From: Ceratothoa steindachneri
Lineage: Eukaryota; Arthropoda; Malacostraca; Isopoda; Cymothoidae
DNA: 64,000 nucleotides
Assembly: GCA_963969495.1 (NCBI GenBank)
Contig: OZ018329.1
Coordinates: 69,304,160 to 69,368,159 of the forward strand
Direction of reading: 5' to 3'
In this document: positions 24,449 to 36,179 of the stretch, in pieces
Layout: each line of letters begins with the position of its first letter
Numbering within the stretch: position 1 is the first letter of the stretch
Notes under the pieces: generated by a model
The model's input: the letters and a program-made list of their open reading frames with translations, nothing else
Told to the model about the DNA's origin: nothing
Databases searched by the model: none
Made by a program: the position numbers and the translations under genes

Positions 24449-25259
24449 CTACGTAAAGAAAAAATAGCATTTAGGGAGGTCTTAACATGTTTGTCTCTCA
24501 GTGTGGGAAATGAAATGGATTGTTTTAATCTATTAAAATTGATACTCTGACCCCTAATAGAAAGAAAATAAAGACAACCGCCTCTTTAATATTATTATGC
24601 CAGAATGAATGTCCCAAACTAATGAAATGTAAAAGATAGTGAGTATTAAGGACTTTAGCTTTAATCAGGTGAATGACCTTCATTCTTAAAGATAGTGTTT
24701 AATTAATCTCGAAAGAAAATCTAGTTTCATTGTGCAAAAAGAGAAGAGAAACAAGAAATACACGCAAATTAATCTTTCCAAATATTAAATAATAAAATGC
24801 TTTAAATTCTTCACTATTTCCAAAGTTAAGTTCCGTAGTGAAGAGAAAGGAGCAAGTCGTGTGCCACAACACGACCCAAACTACACTCGAAATAAATAAC
24901 AATCCTTACAGTTTATAATTTCGAGTATAAATCACAGACTTATAATTTCTATTAAGTGTCCTTCAAGAGAATTCCATAGAGTTTTCTATAGTTTCATTTT
25001 TGATTTCGTGTCTGTTACTTTTATGGCTTAATGCTAAAGTGAAAGATGGGTATTTTTCCAATCCAACATATAAATTTCCTTGAATATTTCTTTGCATTTT
25101 GGTTCACTAAACTGATTAATGATCTGTTTCTTCGATTCAAATGCTAATGAATTAATATTTTCTCAGAATAGTGATCAGTTCAAAAGCACTTTAAAATATT
25201 TTCTGAAAGCTCTATAAATAAATGAGGATGTTGGTGATATAATAAAATGAACCATTATA

Positions 25260-26070
25260 AATTTTATTTTACAACATAAGCTCCATTGAAGTCAGCTGAC
25301 TTTTGCCCTCTATAATACCATTTCTCTAAACCATTTATCTTAAACTGAGCTCTCTGAGAATTAAACCAAGTTACAAAGCTTTTTTAAACACACGAAACAC
25401 AAGGGATCTTCATACTTTTGTAATAGGTAGCATTGATGTTTCTTTGCCTTCCGAAAAAGTCATCATCAAGCATCACACCTTTGCCATCCCCCAAACTGGC
25501 CATTGCCGTTCCTGCTGATGGTTCAGATTTTACTTTGAAGGGTCTTCTTCGACCTCTTAGTAACCATTATTTAAACTGCTCTTTGGCTTTTGGATCTTAT
25601 TGGTAAATTCATGTCTCTCCTCCAGTTACAATTCTTTACAAAATATTCGGGGACTTTCATTGCACTTGTTCAAAATTTGCAGTGAAAGAGTATCTCTCTT
25701 CTCTAGCTCATCTGTGCGCGACAATTTTGGAGTCTATCGAGGAGAAAGTTTCGTCTGTCAAAATGGAATAAACTGACACAACCGATATGTTCAATATGTC
25801 TACTCTCATTTCCTCTGTTACTCCACAGTTCATATAATTAATGCCTGCACAAGACTAATGTTTTCTTCCCCTATTGGTTTTGAGGTCTGCCACTGCGAAT
25901 GTCGTCTTCTTCAACCTTCTATCTTCCATCTGCAAAGCGATTTATCCATTTATAAACAGTAGGATTTCGAGGGGAGGGACGTAGCGTCTCCATAAGCCTT
26001 TATTAATGCATCAATAATCTCATTCTGCTGCCAACCAAACTTCACCGGAAATTTGATGTTTGAGCTAGCA
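25260..26070 (-). pseudogene. mariner transposase (DD34D type), degenerate
   Basis: On the minus strand, starting near 26050: FGWQQNEIIDALIKAYGDAT (first DNA-binding part), a long decayed linker, 'GGETWIYQ.DPKAKEQFK' near 25615-25570 (the GDETW block carrying the first catalytic Asp, here mutated to Glu context), 'GKGVMLDDDF' with INATYY near 25480-25420 (second domain), and a C-terminus FVTWFNSQRAQFKINGLEKW around 25375-25300, ending GAYVVK. The section with the HDNARPH motif is missing. Frameshifts and stops throughout; inactive. Confidence 0.8.
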
Positions 26071-26130
26071 TCAACTGTGATGGAATCCATGTTATCCCTG
26101 CAGCTCCCGAATTTAAAATGCTGGTGTCAT

Positions 26131-27030
26131 TTAAAATGAAGCCAAGTAACTGCTGTGTACGTGATTAATCGCAAATAGGTAGAAATTTAAACAAGTGTAA
26201 TTAGAATTATCAGTGGGTATTCCATTTTCTACTAATATTCGTTTTCTATGACCTTTTTTAAGACTCTTCGTACTTCGATAAGTTGGCCATGCCAACTTGA
26301 GGTGCCTCTGTCTCTCCTCATAAGATCTATTTTTAAGCTTAAGAATTGATTTCGTCGTTCGCCATTGGATGAGTTCCATGACTACAATGAATTGGGAGCA
26401 GAATTGTACCGCATACTCCAAATGAGGTGAAACAAGCGCCTTATATAAGGGAAGATGATTTGTTTTGATTTAAATGCAAAATCTTTAGCTACGTAAAGCT
26501 ATTTGCTTTTTGTAAAGATGAAGCATATTGTTTTGACATTTAAGGACACTCGAGATTAACACATTTTTATCCTCGTCCATGTTAACGGTGTTATAATTTG
26601 ACAGCACATTTTGTAATCTTTTAGTTGTTTGGCATGGCCTATATGCATTAATTTATACTTTTGGAAGTTCAACTTTATCGCCCATTCAACTAGTCAATCC
26701 AAGTCTTTTTGAAGGTTTCACAGTCACTATGGTACTTTGTCCTAGTATCGAATTTTATACCATCAGCAAGTTTTGAAATTTTACATAAAAAATTAGTAGT
26801 AATATCGTTTATTTACAAGAAGGGCTGCTAGTAATTAAAACCCACGAGCAACTATTTCTATTTACCACAACTCTCTGCCTACGGTTTTCGAGCCAGTCTG
26901 TAATTGATTTTAGCACGCTTCCTACTATTCCGTGCGCTTTTAGCTTTATCAAAAGTCCTTTATGCTGAATGGTGTCGAAACCCATTTCAAAACAAAATAA
27001 GCCACATCTACAGCTTTTCCTGGTCAAATG
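26131..27030 (-). pseudogene. non-LTR retrotransposon (CR1/Rex-like LINE) reverse transcriptase, degenerate 3' part
   Basis: Reading the minus strand from 27027: 'GFDTIQHKGLLIKLKAHGI' and ITDWLENRRQRVVVN (reverse transcriptase fingers/palm region after the first catalytic Asp). The next part is truncated or frameshifted, with 'EWAIKLNFQKYKLMHIGH' near 26690-26620, then 'LYKALVSPHLEYAVQFCSQF' (26450-26395), then RTTKSILKLKNRSYEERQR and a HLKLAWP C-terminus. The block order is that of a LINE reverse transcriptase C-terminal half. The catalytic YADD section is lost or unreadable. Only the 3' part of the element is present, the usual 5' truncation. Confidence 0.85.
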
Positions 27031-27034
27031 TTGT

Positions 27035-28080
27035 TACTATTCTATGAAAAGAAAGCAAATTACTTAAACTGCGTTCGCATCGAAGAACTTGATACGAGTT
27101 ATTATGAATTCATTGACTTTTAGATGCATATATTTGAACACGGAAATTACTCGGTACCAAATTAAAGAGGGTGGATTAAATTTCTGAGGGAACCAATTAG
27201 CAACAATAGCACATATAGTAAATAATAAAATAGAACCTTTCTGATATTAATTGTAGTTTATGCTAGAACGCACATCTTTTTCAAAGATTTGACTAACACC
27301 TCTTTAACCAAGTTATCTACCAATTGAGTAGTAAATTTTCTTGGTTATCGTAAGTTTTTTGGCTTTCTTATGGCAAAAATTAATTAGCCGCTTTCCAAAA
27401 GAAGCGAGATTTGTATAAGCGATGTTGGTCAGTCTCCGCAGAAAGCTAAGTTCCAACGGCTTTAGCACTTAATGATAGTGGTCTAGTAGAAACTGACTTG
27501 TACAGTAGTTTCTTATTATTTGTTGTAATCCTTTTCGAGAATGACTAAAAGCTGATCTAATAAAGTTCAGCAAGAGTTGGTCGCTTGACTTTTCTTGAGC
27601 ACACCAATAACAGTGGGTTACAAAAAAAATCCTTGTAAGTCGTTTAAGTTTTATCAACTGATTTAGGACAATTTGGCCGCTGAATCCGAAAATGTCATCC
27701 GTTTAATCAGATCAGGTCAGGTGTTTGTGCTGTCTATTTTTTAAAATCCGATCCTATAACTAAATTGATTACATTTTTTGTAACATTTCGGGTTAATGTT
27801 TGTTATTATTTATCAACCGAAATAGGTTTTTAAGATTTTTTTTAACAAAATGTTACAAAAATTAGTTATATGTTACAAAAATTGATTAATCTATATTAAA
27901 TGTGAGACATTTTTAAAGGTAATTACATGTAAAGTAAATATTAGGCAGACATTGTTTTAAGTATTCCATTCCTCCGAACTCCTATAATGCTCAGCGGTAG
28001 GGATGTCTCTTTGTCTCTTTTCAGAGTCTAACAGTAATCAGACATCATGACTGCATCCCAGCGTTCCTGACACCTGGTCT
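27035..28080. other. presumed intronic DNA, nothing recognised
   Basis: AT-rich sequence between the LINE and the second copy of the unknown family. It may include the LINE's missing 5' flank, but no frame was recognised. Confidence 0.5.
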
Positions 28081-29600
28081 CCATCTCTTTCATGTCCTAA
28101 TGGAATATCTTTCTACCTGTTCGTCGCTCATTGATCCCAGATTCTCAGGAAGCCGATCCCTATCTGAGAACAAGTTTACTATTTTGATGTACATGTTGCA
28201 TCCGAGGTTTCTGAAATCATTCAGCATATTGGTGACAAGTTTTGTGTAGTTCATGGGCTTCATGTTGCCAAGAGAGTTCTTTACGATCAGCACAAAAGCC
28301 TTCCATGCTTCGAGTTCCACTTTGTTCATTGAGTTTTCAACTTTGGATCTCTGATGAGCTGATGCCAACTTTCAACTTCAATATTGTAAATCATGGGAAA
28401 GCGTGGCGCAAATAAGTGAAGCAGCCACCATCTTCATCCAGAGTTTTGGTGGTAAATTGTTTTATTAATTCGAACTTGATGTAGAGAGGTAGGAAGCGTG
28501 TCCTCTCTCTGTCCACCACATGCTATTTATGGCGTTCTTTGCTCTGCAAGCTACCATACAGGACAGCTTCCATATGGACCAGCCCTTCTTCGTGTAATGC
28601 TAAGTTCAGTCATTACTATCCCCATACATAGAAAGCACGCATACTTGGTGAACCCTGGCTGTTGTTCTTTCAAAATTTCACCATCTTTAGGTAAACACAA
28701 ACTAACCACGCATGTTGATTAGAACGAAGTTTCTCCGGCACGTACTTCATCGTTTCATACTTCTCCCTAAGTGTAGTCGAATAAGCGAGGGGTACAAAGG
28801 AAACTGGTTGCCGTTGTGCGGCAGAACGCATTTTAGCGATCGCTTGCTGCTGTCACTGAACAATCTCCAATATTCAGGTTGGTACCTAGGTACATCAAGC
28901 TTGTTCAGAATTTGCGCAATATCTGTACAGTACACCAAGTTCTTCTCTTTAGAGAAAAATCAGAGGTATTTTTGATGGCTGTTGCGGTAGGTAATGCGAG
29001 CACTGTTAGGGTGGAGTCGTTTTTACCTTAATATGGATGAAAATAGTTCGGCAAACGACTTTGACAAACCGAGATCGCGAACTAGATCATTAAACTCATT
29101 TTGAGATCTAAGTAGGTGGAGCATCATAGTAAAAAAACAACTGTTCTTCTTCATTTCTTTCAACACTGCAAGAATCTTCGTCACTAATGTCAGTATCGAG
29201 GTGCTGATTGAAGATCGGGATACTTGAGTCTGCTCTGTTCCTTTCTATTGACCCAGGTCAAATCAAATCATTAGTGCAGAGGTAACAGTAGTCAGTACCA
29301 TGGTTTATCGGCGCCTTACAAACCATAGGAATTCGAAACTTCAGATAACTGTTTTTGCCTTTGGTCCAACGACACAGATACTTGGTGCAATGTCTTTCAT
29401 ACCCTGTGTGGCGCTCAAGCTTCATCCTGGTCACCAAGTTTCATACCAGAATAAGCATGCTAAGCAAGCTGTATGAAACCTATGACTGGATTCCTGTTAG
29501 GGGCAACGGTATATTCGCCGCAGATGTCGCAGAATACTTCGGGCTTATTTTCACAAGATCTTCTGGTCTAACCCATTTCATTCACCCGCAAAAGAAAAAA
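28080..29600 (-). pseudogene. repeat-associated protein of unknown function, copy 2
   Basis: The same family as 18500-20760, on the opposite strand. From high to low coordinate: VFCDICGEYTVAPNR (Cys pair, about 29545-29500), GMKLGDQDEA, 'MVYCTDIAQILNKLDVP' with YWRLFSDSSKRSLKCVLPHN (28940-28800), then ELEAWKAFVLIVKNSLGN and NMYIKIVNLFSDRDRLPEN (28330-28130). It aligns with copy 1's YCANIKGLVEALGIP, EWRLFIDSSSRSLKAV and DAWKAFKALVNNFLGN. The middle (between the Ser-rich block and the AWKAF block) is largely deleted and all frames are broken. Confidence 0.7.
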
Positions 29601-29869
29601 TACCAGTTCGTCAAAAATTGCGGGTTGAAAACATCTCATAATTCGTTTATTTAAAGAAATATGAAATATTTTGGAATTATATAAATAGATACCAGGAGAG
29701 TATAAAAACTTAAGAAAACATCATGCGGCGATAAATCAAAAGGTTGACCTGATTGGGCAAAACTTATTGTCCTAAATCAGATAAAAAAAACCTTAGACAT
29801 AAAAGTTGGTATTGGCCAGTGTAATAATTTTTGCATTAACAGCATTATTATTTCAGGTGAGGAAAAAAA

Positions 29870-30060
29870 TTAGTTTTACGCGCGTGCCACGCGACTCTAT
29901 ACTTTACTAAGTCGATCAGTCAGATGGTAGCCATTTTACATTTCAATAATTTTCTGAAAGTTTAGAAGGTCGTTTAATTTTTGATTTTTTCCAAAATATT
30001 AATATAATTGAGAGCACGCGACTTAGTTATGTTGACCTTGTTTACGTACATGAGGATAAC
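29870..30060 (+). mobile_element. short non-autonomous element, copy 3 (no internal repeats)
   Basis: Its ends match those of 53805-54350: GCGTGCCACGCGACTCTA...GTCAG at the start and AGAGCACGCGACTTAG...GACCTTGTTTA at the end. Between the ends there are only about 110 bp of AT-rich DNA with none of the 121-bp units. A TIR-like GTCGCGTGC pair closes the element. Confidence 0.55.
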
Positions 30061-31900
30061 ATGAGTCTCTCTTTCCTTAGATGTGCATACTAATAGTTTC
30101 TTTGCTTGTATTAAACTACCATGCAACTCTGCATAAGAGATTCAGGTTTGCGGTTTTGAGTTCTAGTAGGTATTTCTCTGCATTTTAATTTGTTCTTTTA
30201 CTCCTTTCATTGTTACTCTAGTGAGTAAAAATGCCCTCGTTTCTTGCAAGTAAACTTGAAGATATCTTCGGAACAACCTAGGAAAATTGGTTTCATCGAG
30301 GGGATATTACCACAACAGCTTTTGGCGTGGCTATTTTGTTTTCACTTAGGGTTATGGTGAGCTTCCTTTTTATGATGGTTATTTATTAGTGTGTATGTAT
30401 CATGCTTCCTCCAAAGCCGCAATTTTAGCCATTTGAACGATTAAATTTATTTACAAATACTAAATAAGATATTAAAAGCGACACAAATTATAAGAGGTGC
30501 CTGATAATATTCGCTTTATTGCTGCGATGGCAGCATTGAAAGATCTTAATTACTGATGAGTTGTGGAAGTCTTGAAGAAGCATGGCTTACTTCAAACAAC
30601 GACCAGTTATCTCTCAGAAGAAGACTTCTTTCAAATTTGAATCAACCTAGTATTATTTCAATTATCTCTGAGCAACTAGTCTCCTCAATAAAGTTTTTCC
30701 TAGAAGTAAATTTGAATTCCGAAGATAGCGCATATTTAGAAACAAGTATATTATATAGCCCTTATTTATTACGGTAAAGTAGATTTATGGTCAAATAAAA
30801 AAATATATATTTTAAGGGTTTGTTTATATCTCAGCTTCAAATCCTAAACAAATTTAAAGATTTTTTGAGTTTTATGCTCGAGATTAGATTTACGACTCCC
30901 GTTTGTCTCTTTGACCAGTGAATTTAGATGTTGGCCACGTCCTTTGTTGATCTTCGCACACATTCGCTTGGGGAGCGAAGATCTGTTCGGATTTAATGGA
31001 AAGGAAGCATCCTATTCCTTATAAATCCGCATTTATACACACGGAAATGAAGATGCCGAGAGGTAAAATAAAAAAGAAAAATTAATATCCATCATAAGGA
31101 AATAAGAAAAAAATAACTGGCGTTCATAAACAGACAAAAGAGACTGTATGAGGGGGTATGAATAGATTCTCACTTGATAAATGAAAAGAACAACTTTAGG
31201 TTACTATCTAAGAGATCTTTAACTACAATAGCAAAACTAATATTCTGATCTTCAAGAAATTGGCAAAGGATCTAAAAGGATCTTTATGTTTATAGTACGG
31301 AGCCAAAGCTTATGAAAATTATAACTCTCTAATTGGGGTGGAGATTGGGTGTTGTGAGTGTACACAAGCTAGGAAAAATTAATTTTATGATGATGATAAC
31401 TTCCCCCCACCAGAGGTAAAAGATCACCGGCAATGATCATCGTGTCCTTTAAAGGACTATATTATTATGACATCCTTTAAAGTAGTTATTAAAACACGGA
31501 ATTTATCCCACATAATGAGTGTCTTCTAACGACCATTTAGGGTATACGATCCGAAAAGTTTGCAAATATAGTTAGAGTAACATCTACTCAATAACTGTTC
31601 GATGGGAAAAGCTTGAAATACGTTCTCCATTCGAACAATGTCGAAAGACTTCATGAGACTGAGACTCTAAGTTTCTTTCCCTCACTCATTATTTCTTCTC
31701 AAAATTGAAATTCGATTTCTTCGGTCCGACTTCTCAACATTGGTGACACGAGGCGAGGATGAATTTAAGGGAAAAGTACTGCACTATCCGAATCCAATAT
31801 CGGGTCGCCAAATGATAAGATTAATGATAAGGTTATCTTTTGAAGATAGTTTTTGCAACAGAGTTATATCATCTTTATGGAAATATAAAGGGATTGTACG
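30061..31900. other. presumed intronic DNA, nothing recognised
   Basis: AT-rich sequence. A 73-codon frame at 30556-30777 is rich in Leu and Ser and resembles no family I know. Confidence 0.5.
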
Positions 31901-31908
31901 TAAACGTT

Positions 31909-32335
31909 TCACCTTGTGACAAATTCGTAGGCGATGTTAGAAATCCTCACTTGTGCGGTTTTAAATAGGCCTCGTATGGGTAAGGATTTAATTCGTTGCA
32001 GTAGCGTCTCAAATGTGAAGATAAATTTAATTTTGTTCTGGGAAGTTAGGGGTAGACAAAAGTCTAATCTAAATGCTAGTAGTAGTTTCTCTCGTGAAGT
32101 TAACTGGTAGTCAGATAAGTTAAACATTACCTTTTCTGGATCTGGTAGAGTTGAAGAAGAGAGGTGCATTCGTTCGAGTTTGCGTGCATGAGTCCGTTTT
32201 ACTTTGGTTATGTAGGCTTTTACCGTACGTTGGGCGAGGGTAAGGAATGAAATATAGTCAATTAGGGAGACTTGATTTTTCAACTGGGAACCAAGTTGAG
32301 GTAGAGATTCTTGATGTCGTTTTTTTCGTTTTGCC
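31909..32335 (-). pseudogene. inverted 5' part of a Penelope-like element (N-terminal ORF region)
   Basis: The minus strand from about 32335 reads KAKRKKRHQESLPQLGSQL and runs into a 124-residue open frame (32283-31909) with the 'FNLSDYQLTSREKLLLAFRL' and DFCLPLT blocks typical of the region upstream of the reverse transcriptase in Penelope-like elements. The rest of the element is on the plus strand immediately to the right. The two halves meet head to head at about 32335. Confidence 0.7.
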
Positions 32336-33420
32336 TTGAAGTTGATTTCGTTTAATGGCCCCTTTTTTCACCAAATAGATGGCCTGGCAATGCGAAGTCC
32401 TATTAACGCCCCTCTCGCAAATCTCTTCATGTGTAACTTAGAAGAAGAAGCACTTGATAAATGCCCCTTACAATTCCGTCCTATCTTCTACAAGAGATAC
32501 GTAGACGACACCATCGCCCTTTCTGCCTCTAAAAGTTCATCTAATAAATTCCTAGAGTACATAAAACAGTTACATCCAAATATTAAATTCACTCAAGAAA
32601 AGGAAAACAACGACTCCATTCCTTTCTTAGACCTACTAATAACACGCACAACCCACGGTTTCTTCACTTCCATTCACCGAAAACCTACACATACGGGCTC
32701 TGGACTCCATTTTCTTAGTCATTGTTCCACCAAAATCAAATTAAACTTTATCAAAACCTTATTTTTTCGCGCTTACAATCTCTCCACATCATACCTCAAT
32801 TTCCATAACGACATTAATTTCCTCACTAACTATTTCCAACAAATAGTACGACGGAACTCTTCGAAATTATATCAATAAAATATTTACCCCGAAAGATCCC
32901 TCATACAACGTGCCTAAAGAAAAGGTTTTTGTACCTCTCCCATATATAGGACCCCTCAATTCACTTCTCTGGGCCAAACTCTCACCGTTTCTTAAGAATT
33001 CATTTCCTAAAACACATTTTATGCCAATTTTTCAAAACACACGCAAAGTACAACATCTTTTCAACATTAAAGACAAAATAACAACGCTAATTCGATCCTC
33101 CATCATATATGAATTCAACTGCTTGAGATGTAATTCCGAGGTGTATTTAGGATCGACACAGCGCACACTACATACCCATAACATTTAGGCATCAGCAATA
33201 GAAGTGGAGCCCCCACTCACTACTCCCGAATTCTCCCCTACGCAAATACACTATGAAAACAGACATCCACACCATAAACCAAACTTAAATAATTTTTCAA
33301 TTAAAGACCCAGAAAACAATGAAAACCAACTACGTACACTGGAATCTCTTTATATTAGATTTAAAAAACCCACTTTAGACTCTGACACAAGCTCATTTCC
33401 ACTTTTACTACAACTATAAT
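32335..33420 (+). pseudogene. Penelope-like reverse transcriptase and GIY-YIG endonuclease
   Basis: Frame 32336-32878 gives the reverse transcriptase: FHQIDGLAMRSPINAPLANL (normally QxDGxAMGSPLxP; the Gly after Met is Arg here), FYKRYVDDTIAL (catalytic YVDD intact), ENNDSIPFLDLLI and RKPTHTGSGLHFLS, then the thumb. The next frame (32910-33188) leads to IIYEFNCLRCNSEVYLGST, the GIY-YIG core with its Cys pair. The last frame (33204-33419) holds the ESLYIRFKKPTL C-terminus. Three frames and a stop make it dead. Active elements copy RNA to DNA at a nick made by the GIY-YIG domain. Confidence 0.9.
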
Positions 33421-33707
33421 CACCCACGAATCAAACACACCAAATCCACTTCCCCAAAACAACCCCTATCTTTCAAATATTTCTATTATCCCCCCCTTTT
33501 TACAATGAAGACACCCAAAACTAATTAATCTCAGTTTTATTCAAAAACAAAAACATATTTCCTATTCCCTAATAGTTAAAAGCCCTGCATTTTTATAATT
33601 TGGATATTACCACCTCTGGTGCTTCCCATTTCCCATATAATTAATTTATAAATATCTGATAACTTATCTATAAAATTCTTATGTTTGTATATATTTATAA
33701 TCTCACA

Positions 33708-33740
33708 TCCTTGAGAATGGGTTCCTACCCGAAACGTTGG
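33708..33740 (+). ncRNA. hammerhead-ribozyme-like motif at the Penelope-like 3' end
   Basis: A CUUGAGA-type box, a 4-bp stem (GGGU/ACCC) and a GAAAC box in the order of hammerhead stem II. It lies about 290 bp past the GIY-YIG frame. The CUGANGA core has two changes, so activity is doubtful. Ribozymes of this kind are known in Penelope-like elements. Confidence 0.45.
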
Positions 33741-33844
33741 TACCAAGAAGTTATAATATAGTAATGAACTTCCTAAATTTAGCCTGCTTATTTATCCTAA
33801 AAATACGTATACGCCTGGCAACGCGCAACCCCTCTGCTCTCTTA

Positions 33845-33845
<1 letters not shown>

Positions 33846-33889
<44 letters not shown>
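33846..33889. repeat. (AT)n microsatellite
   Basis: About 44 bases of alternating AT to the left of the long hairpin. Confidence 0.97.
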
Positions 33890-33891
<2 letters not shown>

Positions 33892-33892
33892 A

Positions 33893-34058
33893 GAAATAAT
33901 AAGAATTCTTTAATCTGCTATAAAAAACTCCTGGAGTTCCTCAACCATGTTCAGGAGGAGCGTTACATATACGACTAGTCGCAGGTGAAACACTCCTAAA
34001 GAAGATTGAGGAACTCTAGGAGACTTTTCTAGCAGATTAAGGAATTCTTATTATTACC
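33893..34058. repeat. long inverted repeat (foldback), arms about 70 bp
   Basis: The left arm 33893-33964 and right arm 33989-34058 are reverse complements with roughly 85% identity over their whole length (for example AATAAGAATTCTTTAATCTG against AATAAGAATTCCTTAATCTG). The spacer is about 24 bp. It is bracketed by (AT)n tracts. Confidence 0.9.
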
Positions 34059-34102
34059 CTTACCTAACCGCATTGACTAGAACTTTATTTCTCACTTATC
34101 AA

Positions 34103-34105
<3 letters not shown>

Positions 34106-34188
<83 letters not shown>
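34106..34188. repeat. (AT)n microsatellite
   Basis: About 83 bases of alternating AT, directly beside the 3' end of the minus-strand Penelope-like fragment. Confidence 0.97.
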
Positions 34189-34191
<3 letters not shown>

Positions 34192-34254
34192 AAGAAGTAC
34201 AGTAATGTTCATGTAAATGCAGGAAAGAAATCATAGTGATAGGATCGATTTATT

Positions 34255-34530
34255 TGTGAAACCAGGTTTCGACGGAGACATCCGTCCGTCATCTTTAATC
34301 GTTGATAAGCTAATGAATACATGGAGATGCTTAGCCTACGGACACACAAATTTACAAGTCGCAATATAATTAATGGGGGCAGTATGGGGGAGCAGTGGCA
34401 TTTTTGAGCAGAGGAGGACGAATCTTCTGTTTATCAAGGGATTAGTGTTTAATTGCCCATCAGAAATACTAAAGTTTGGAATTTCCTTTATAAGAACTGA
34501 TTCTATTAAACGCTTATGTATATAGTTGAG
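34255..34530 (-). pseudogene. C-terminal fragment of a second Penelope-like element
   Basis: The minus strand reads RLIESVLIKEIPNFSISDGQ and then LNTNPLINRRF (34520-34430), a typical Penelope-like C-terminus (ESxxI...N.S.GQ..LNP). It ends in the hammerhead-like motif (34263-34300) and an (AT)n tract. No reverse transcriptase is attached; the IS630/Tc-type element copy B lies upstream. Confidence 0.6.
34263..34305 (-). ncRNA. hammerhead-ribozyme-like motif
   Basis: On the minus strand: UUAAAGA box, a perfect 6-bp stem GACGGA/UCCGUC with a short loop, then GAAAC. The conserved CUGANGA core is degraded at two or more positions. It is followed by an AATAAA-like string, as in the other copies. 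Confidence 0.45.
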
Positions 34531-34756
34531 AGAATTATAAATTATTTTTTCATATCAATGTCAATTGACTGGTTTTCATTTGAGATGTGTAGGAACAGGC
34601 TAGAAGGTAGGTACCACGGCCCCTGTCGCATTTGTGTTTCTTCATTCTTTTTAAGAATCTGCTGCTTTCTTGATGTCAAAATATCTAAAGTAAACAACAA
34701 AGCATATTGTTCTGTTTGCAGGAAACCTACGAACTCTATTGCCTATATTCACTATT

Positions 34757-36121
34757 ACCGGGTGTTTAAAAAATTCGAAATCATCTGAGATGTAAATATC
34801 ACAGAAACTTCATAGTCAAGGCAAATGAAACTAAACAGGCTTAATGTTAAGCAACATAAGATTTATTCCTCTAAACTTGAACGAGAAAATCAAAGGCATG
34901 TGGATTCCATGAACGATTTCACAAATGTTCAATATGAGTACCGCTTGAGACACGGCACATGTCAAGTCGGTTGTCCAGCTCCTCCTAAACAGGCTGCAGC
35001 ATGTCTTTGGTAACAGTCTCCAGTGCGGTAGTGATTCTTAGCTTGAGTTCCTCTAGGTTTGCAGAAAGAGGCGAGACATAGACCAATCCCTTCACATAGC
35101 CCCAGCGAAAAAGGCGCAAAGTGTCAGATCAGGTGAACGTGGCGGCCATTTCAACAGCACATTGTCTTAATCACCAGCACGCCCGATCCATCTCCCTCGC
35201 AGATTGACATTGAGATAAGCTCGCACAGTGAGCTTCCAGTGAGGTGGAGCCCCGTTCTGTTGAAAAATGAAGTCTTCTTGTTCATTTGCAATGAGCACAT
35301 CCATTGTCCAGTTCTGAAGCATTTGCACATAAACATGGCCAGTCACATTTCCCTCAGAGAAAAATGGGCCATGAAGATGGTTTTTGGAGATGGCGCAGAA
35401 GCCATTCACTTCCAGTGAGTCCCTCATGTGTTCAATTGTGGCATGGGAATTTTCTTTTGACCCAAATGCGAACATTATGCTTATTGACTTACCCATTCGT
35501 ATGAAATGCGGCCTCATCACTGAAAACAAGACGTTCCTTGAACTAGTGTTCTTCAAGTTTCTCTTGCATATCAACACAGGATTGTTGGCGCTTTTGCTTG
35601 TCATCTGCTTTACGGCCTGACTAGCTGCAGCTTGTGGGGTTTCATTAGCAAGCGTTTCCTCAGGACGCGCCAAACTGTCGTTGGAGGAATCTGGGTTTCC
35701 ATACTTGTTCTTCTTATGGACTTCTTGGGGCTTCGCAAAGGATTTTTGCGAACCCGCTCGACCATCTCTTCCGATGTTATTGGTCGTCTAGATCATTTTT
35801 CCCTGCACAGAAGGACTTCTTCTTTGAATTTGTTTGTGCCATGTCCAAATCTGCATTGCCGTTGGTGACTGTTTAGAGAACTCTTTCACAAATGCACGCT
35901 GCACAGTCTTTTTCGACTGTGTTCGAGCATACTCCAACACACAAAACACCTTTTCACTTCCAGTGAATGGCATTTCTATACTAGTAAAGATAAAAACATC
36001 AAACATTTAAAATAAAACCTTGACCTGTTTCTACACATGGTGTTAAAATTTTAGGCCATTTGAACGGGAACTGGTAAATTTATTAGATTACAAAATTATA
36101 TCAATTTTTTTAAACACCCAA
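34757..36121 (-). pseudogene. IS630/Tc-type transposase element, copy B (near full length)
   Basis: Terminal inverted repeats: CGGGTGTTTAAAAAATTCGA at the left and the complement TGGGTGTTTAAAAAAATTGA at the right. The minus strand reads CVLEYARTQSKKTVQRAFV and KQSPTAMQIWTWH (helix-turn-helix; 35950-35830), then a 168-residue open frame (35673-35167) with SVMRPHFIRMG, FFSEGNVTGHVYVQML and FIFQQNGAPPHWKLTVRAYL. The second catalytic position is Asn in QQNG, where relatives have Asp. Then come WPPRSPDLT (third Asp) and the end DDFEFFKHPV at the left repeat. Two or three frameshifts; inactive. Same family and strand as 3240-4190. Confidence 0.85.
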
Positions 36122-36179
36122 TTTTTCTCTTGCCATTACAGATCTGTTAAAAGGACCTAGTTTCTTTATCCAAACATTT

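Noticed and set aside
24216..24467. 83-codon plus-strand frame over the 24-kb exon
   Set aside because: Antisense shadow of the cadherin exon.
25740..25800. Possible additional cadherin or host exon between the mariner blocks
   Set aside because: The peptide fits the degraded linker of a mariner transposase and has no splice signals in phase.
35304..35868. Plus-strand frames of 66-78 codons
   Set aside because: Antisense to the IS630/Tc-type transposase copy B.
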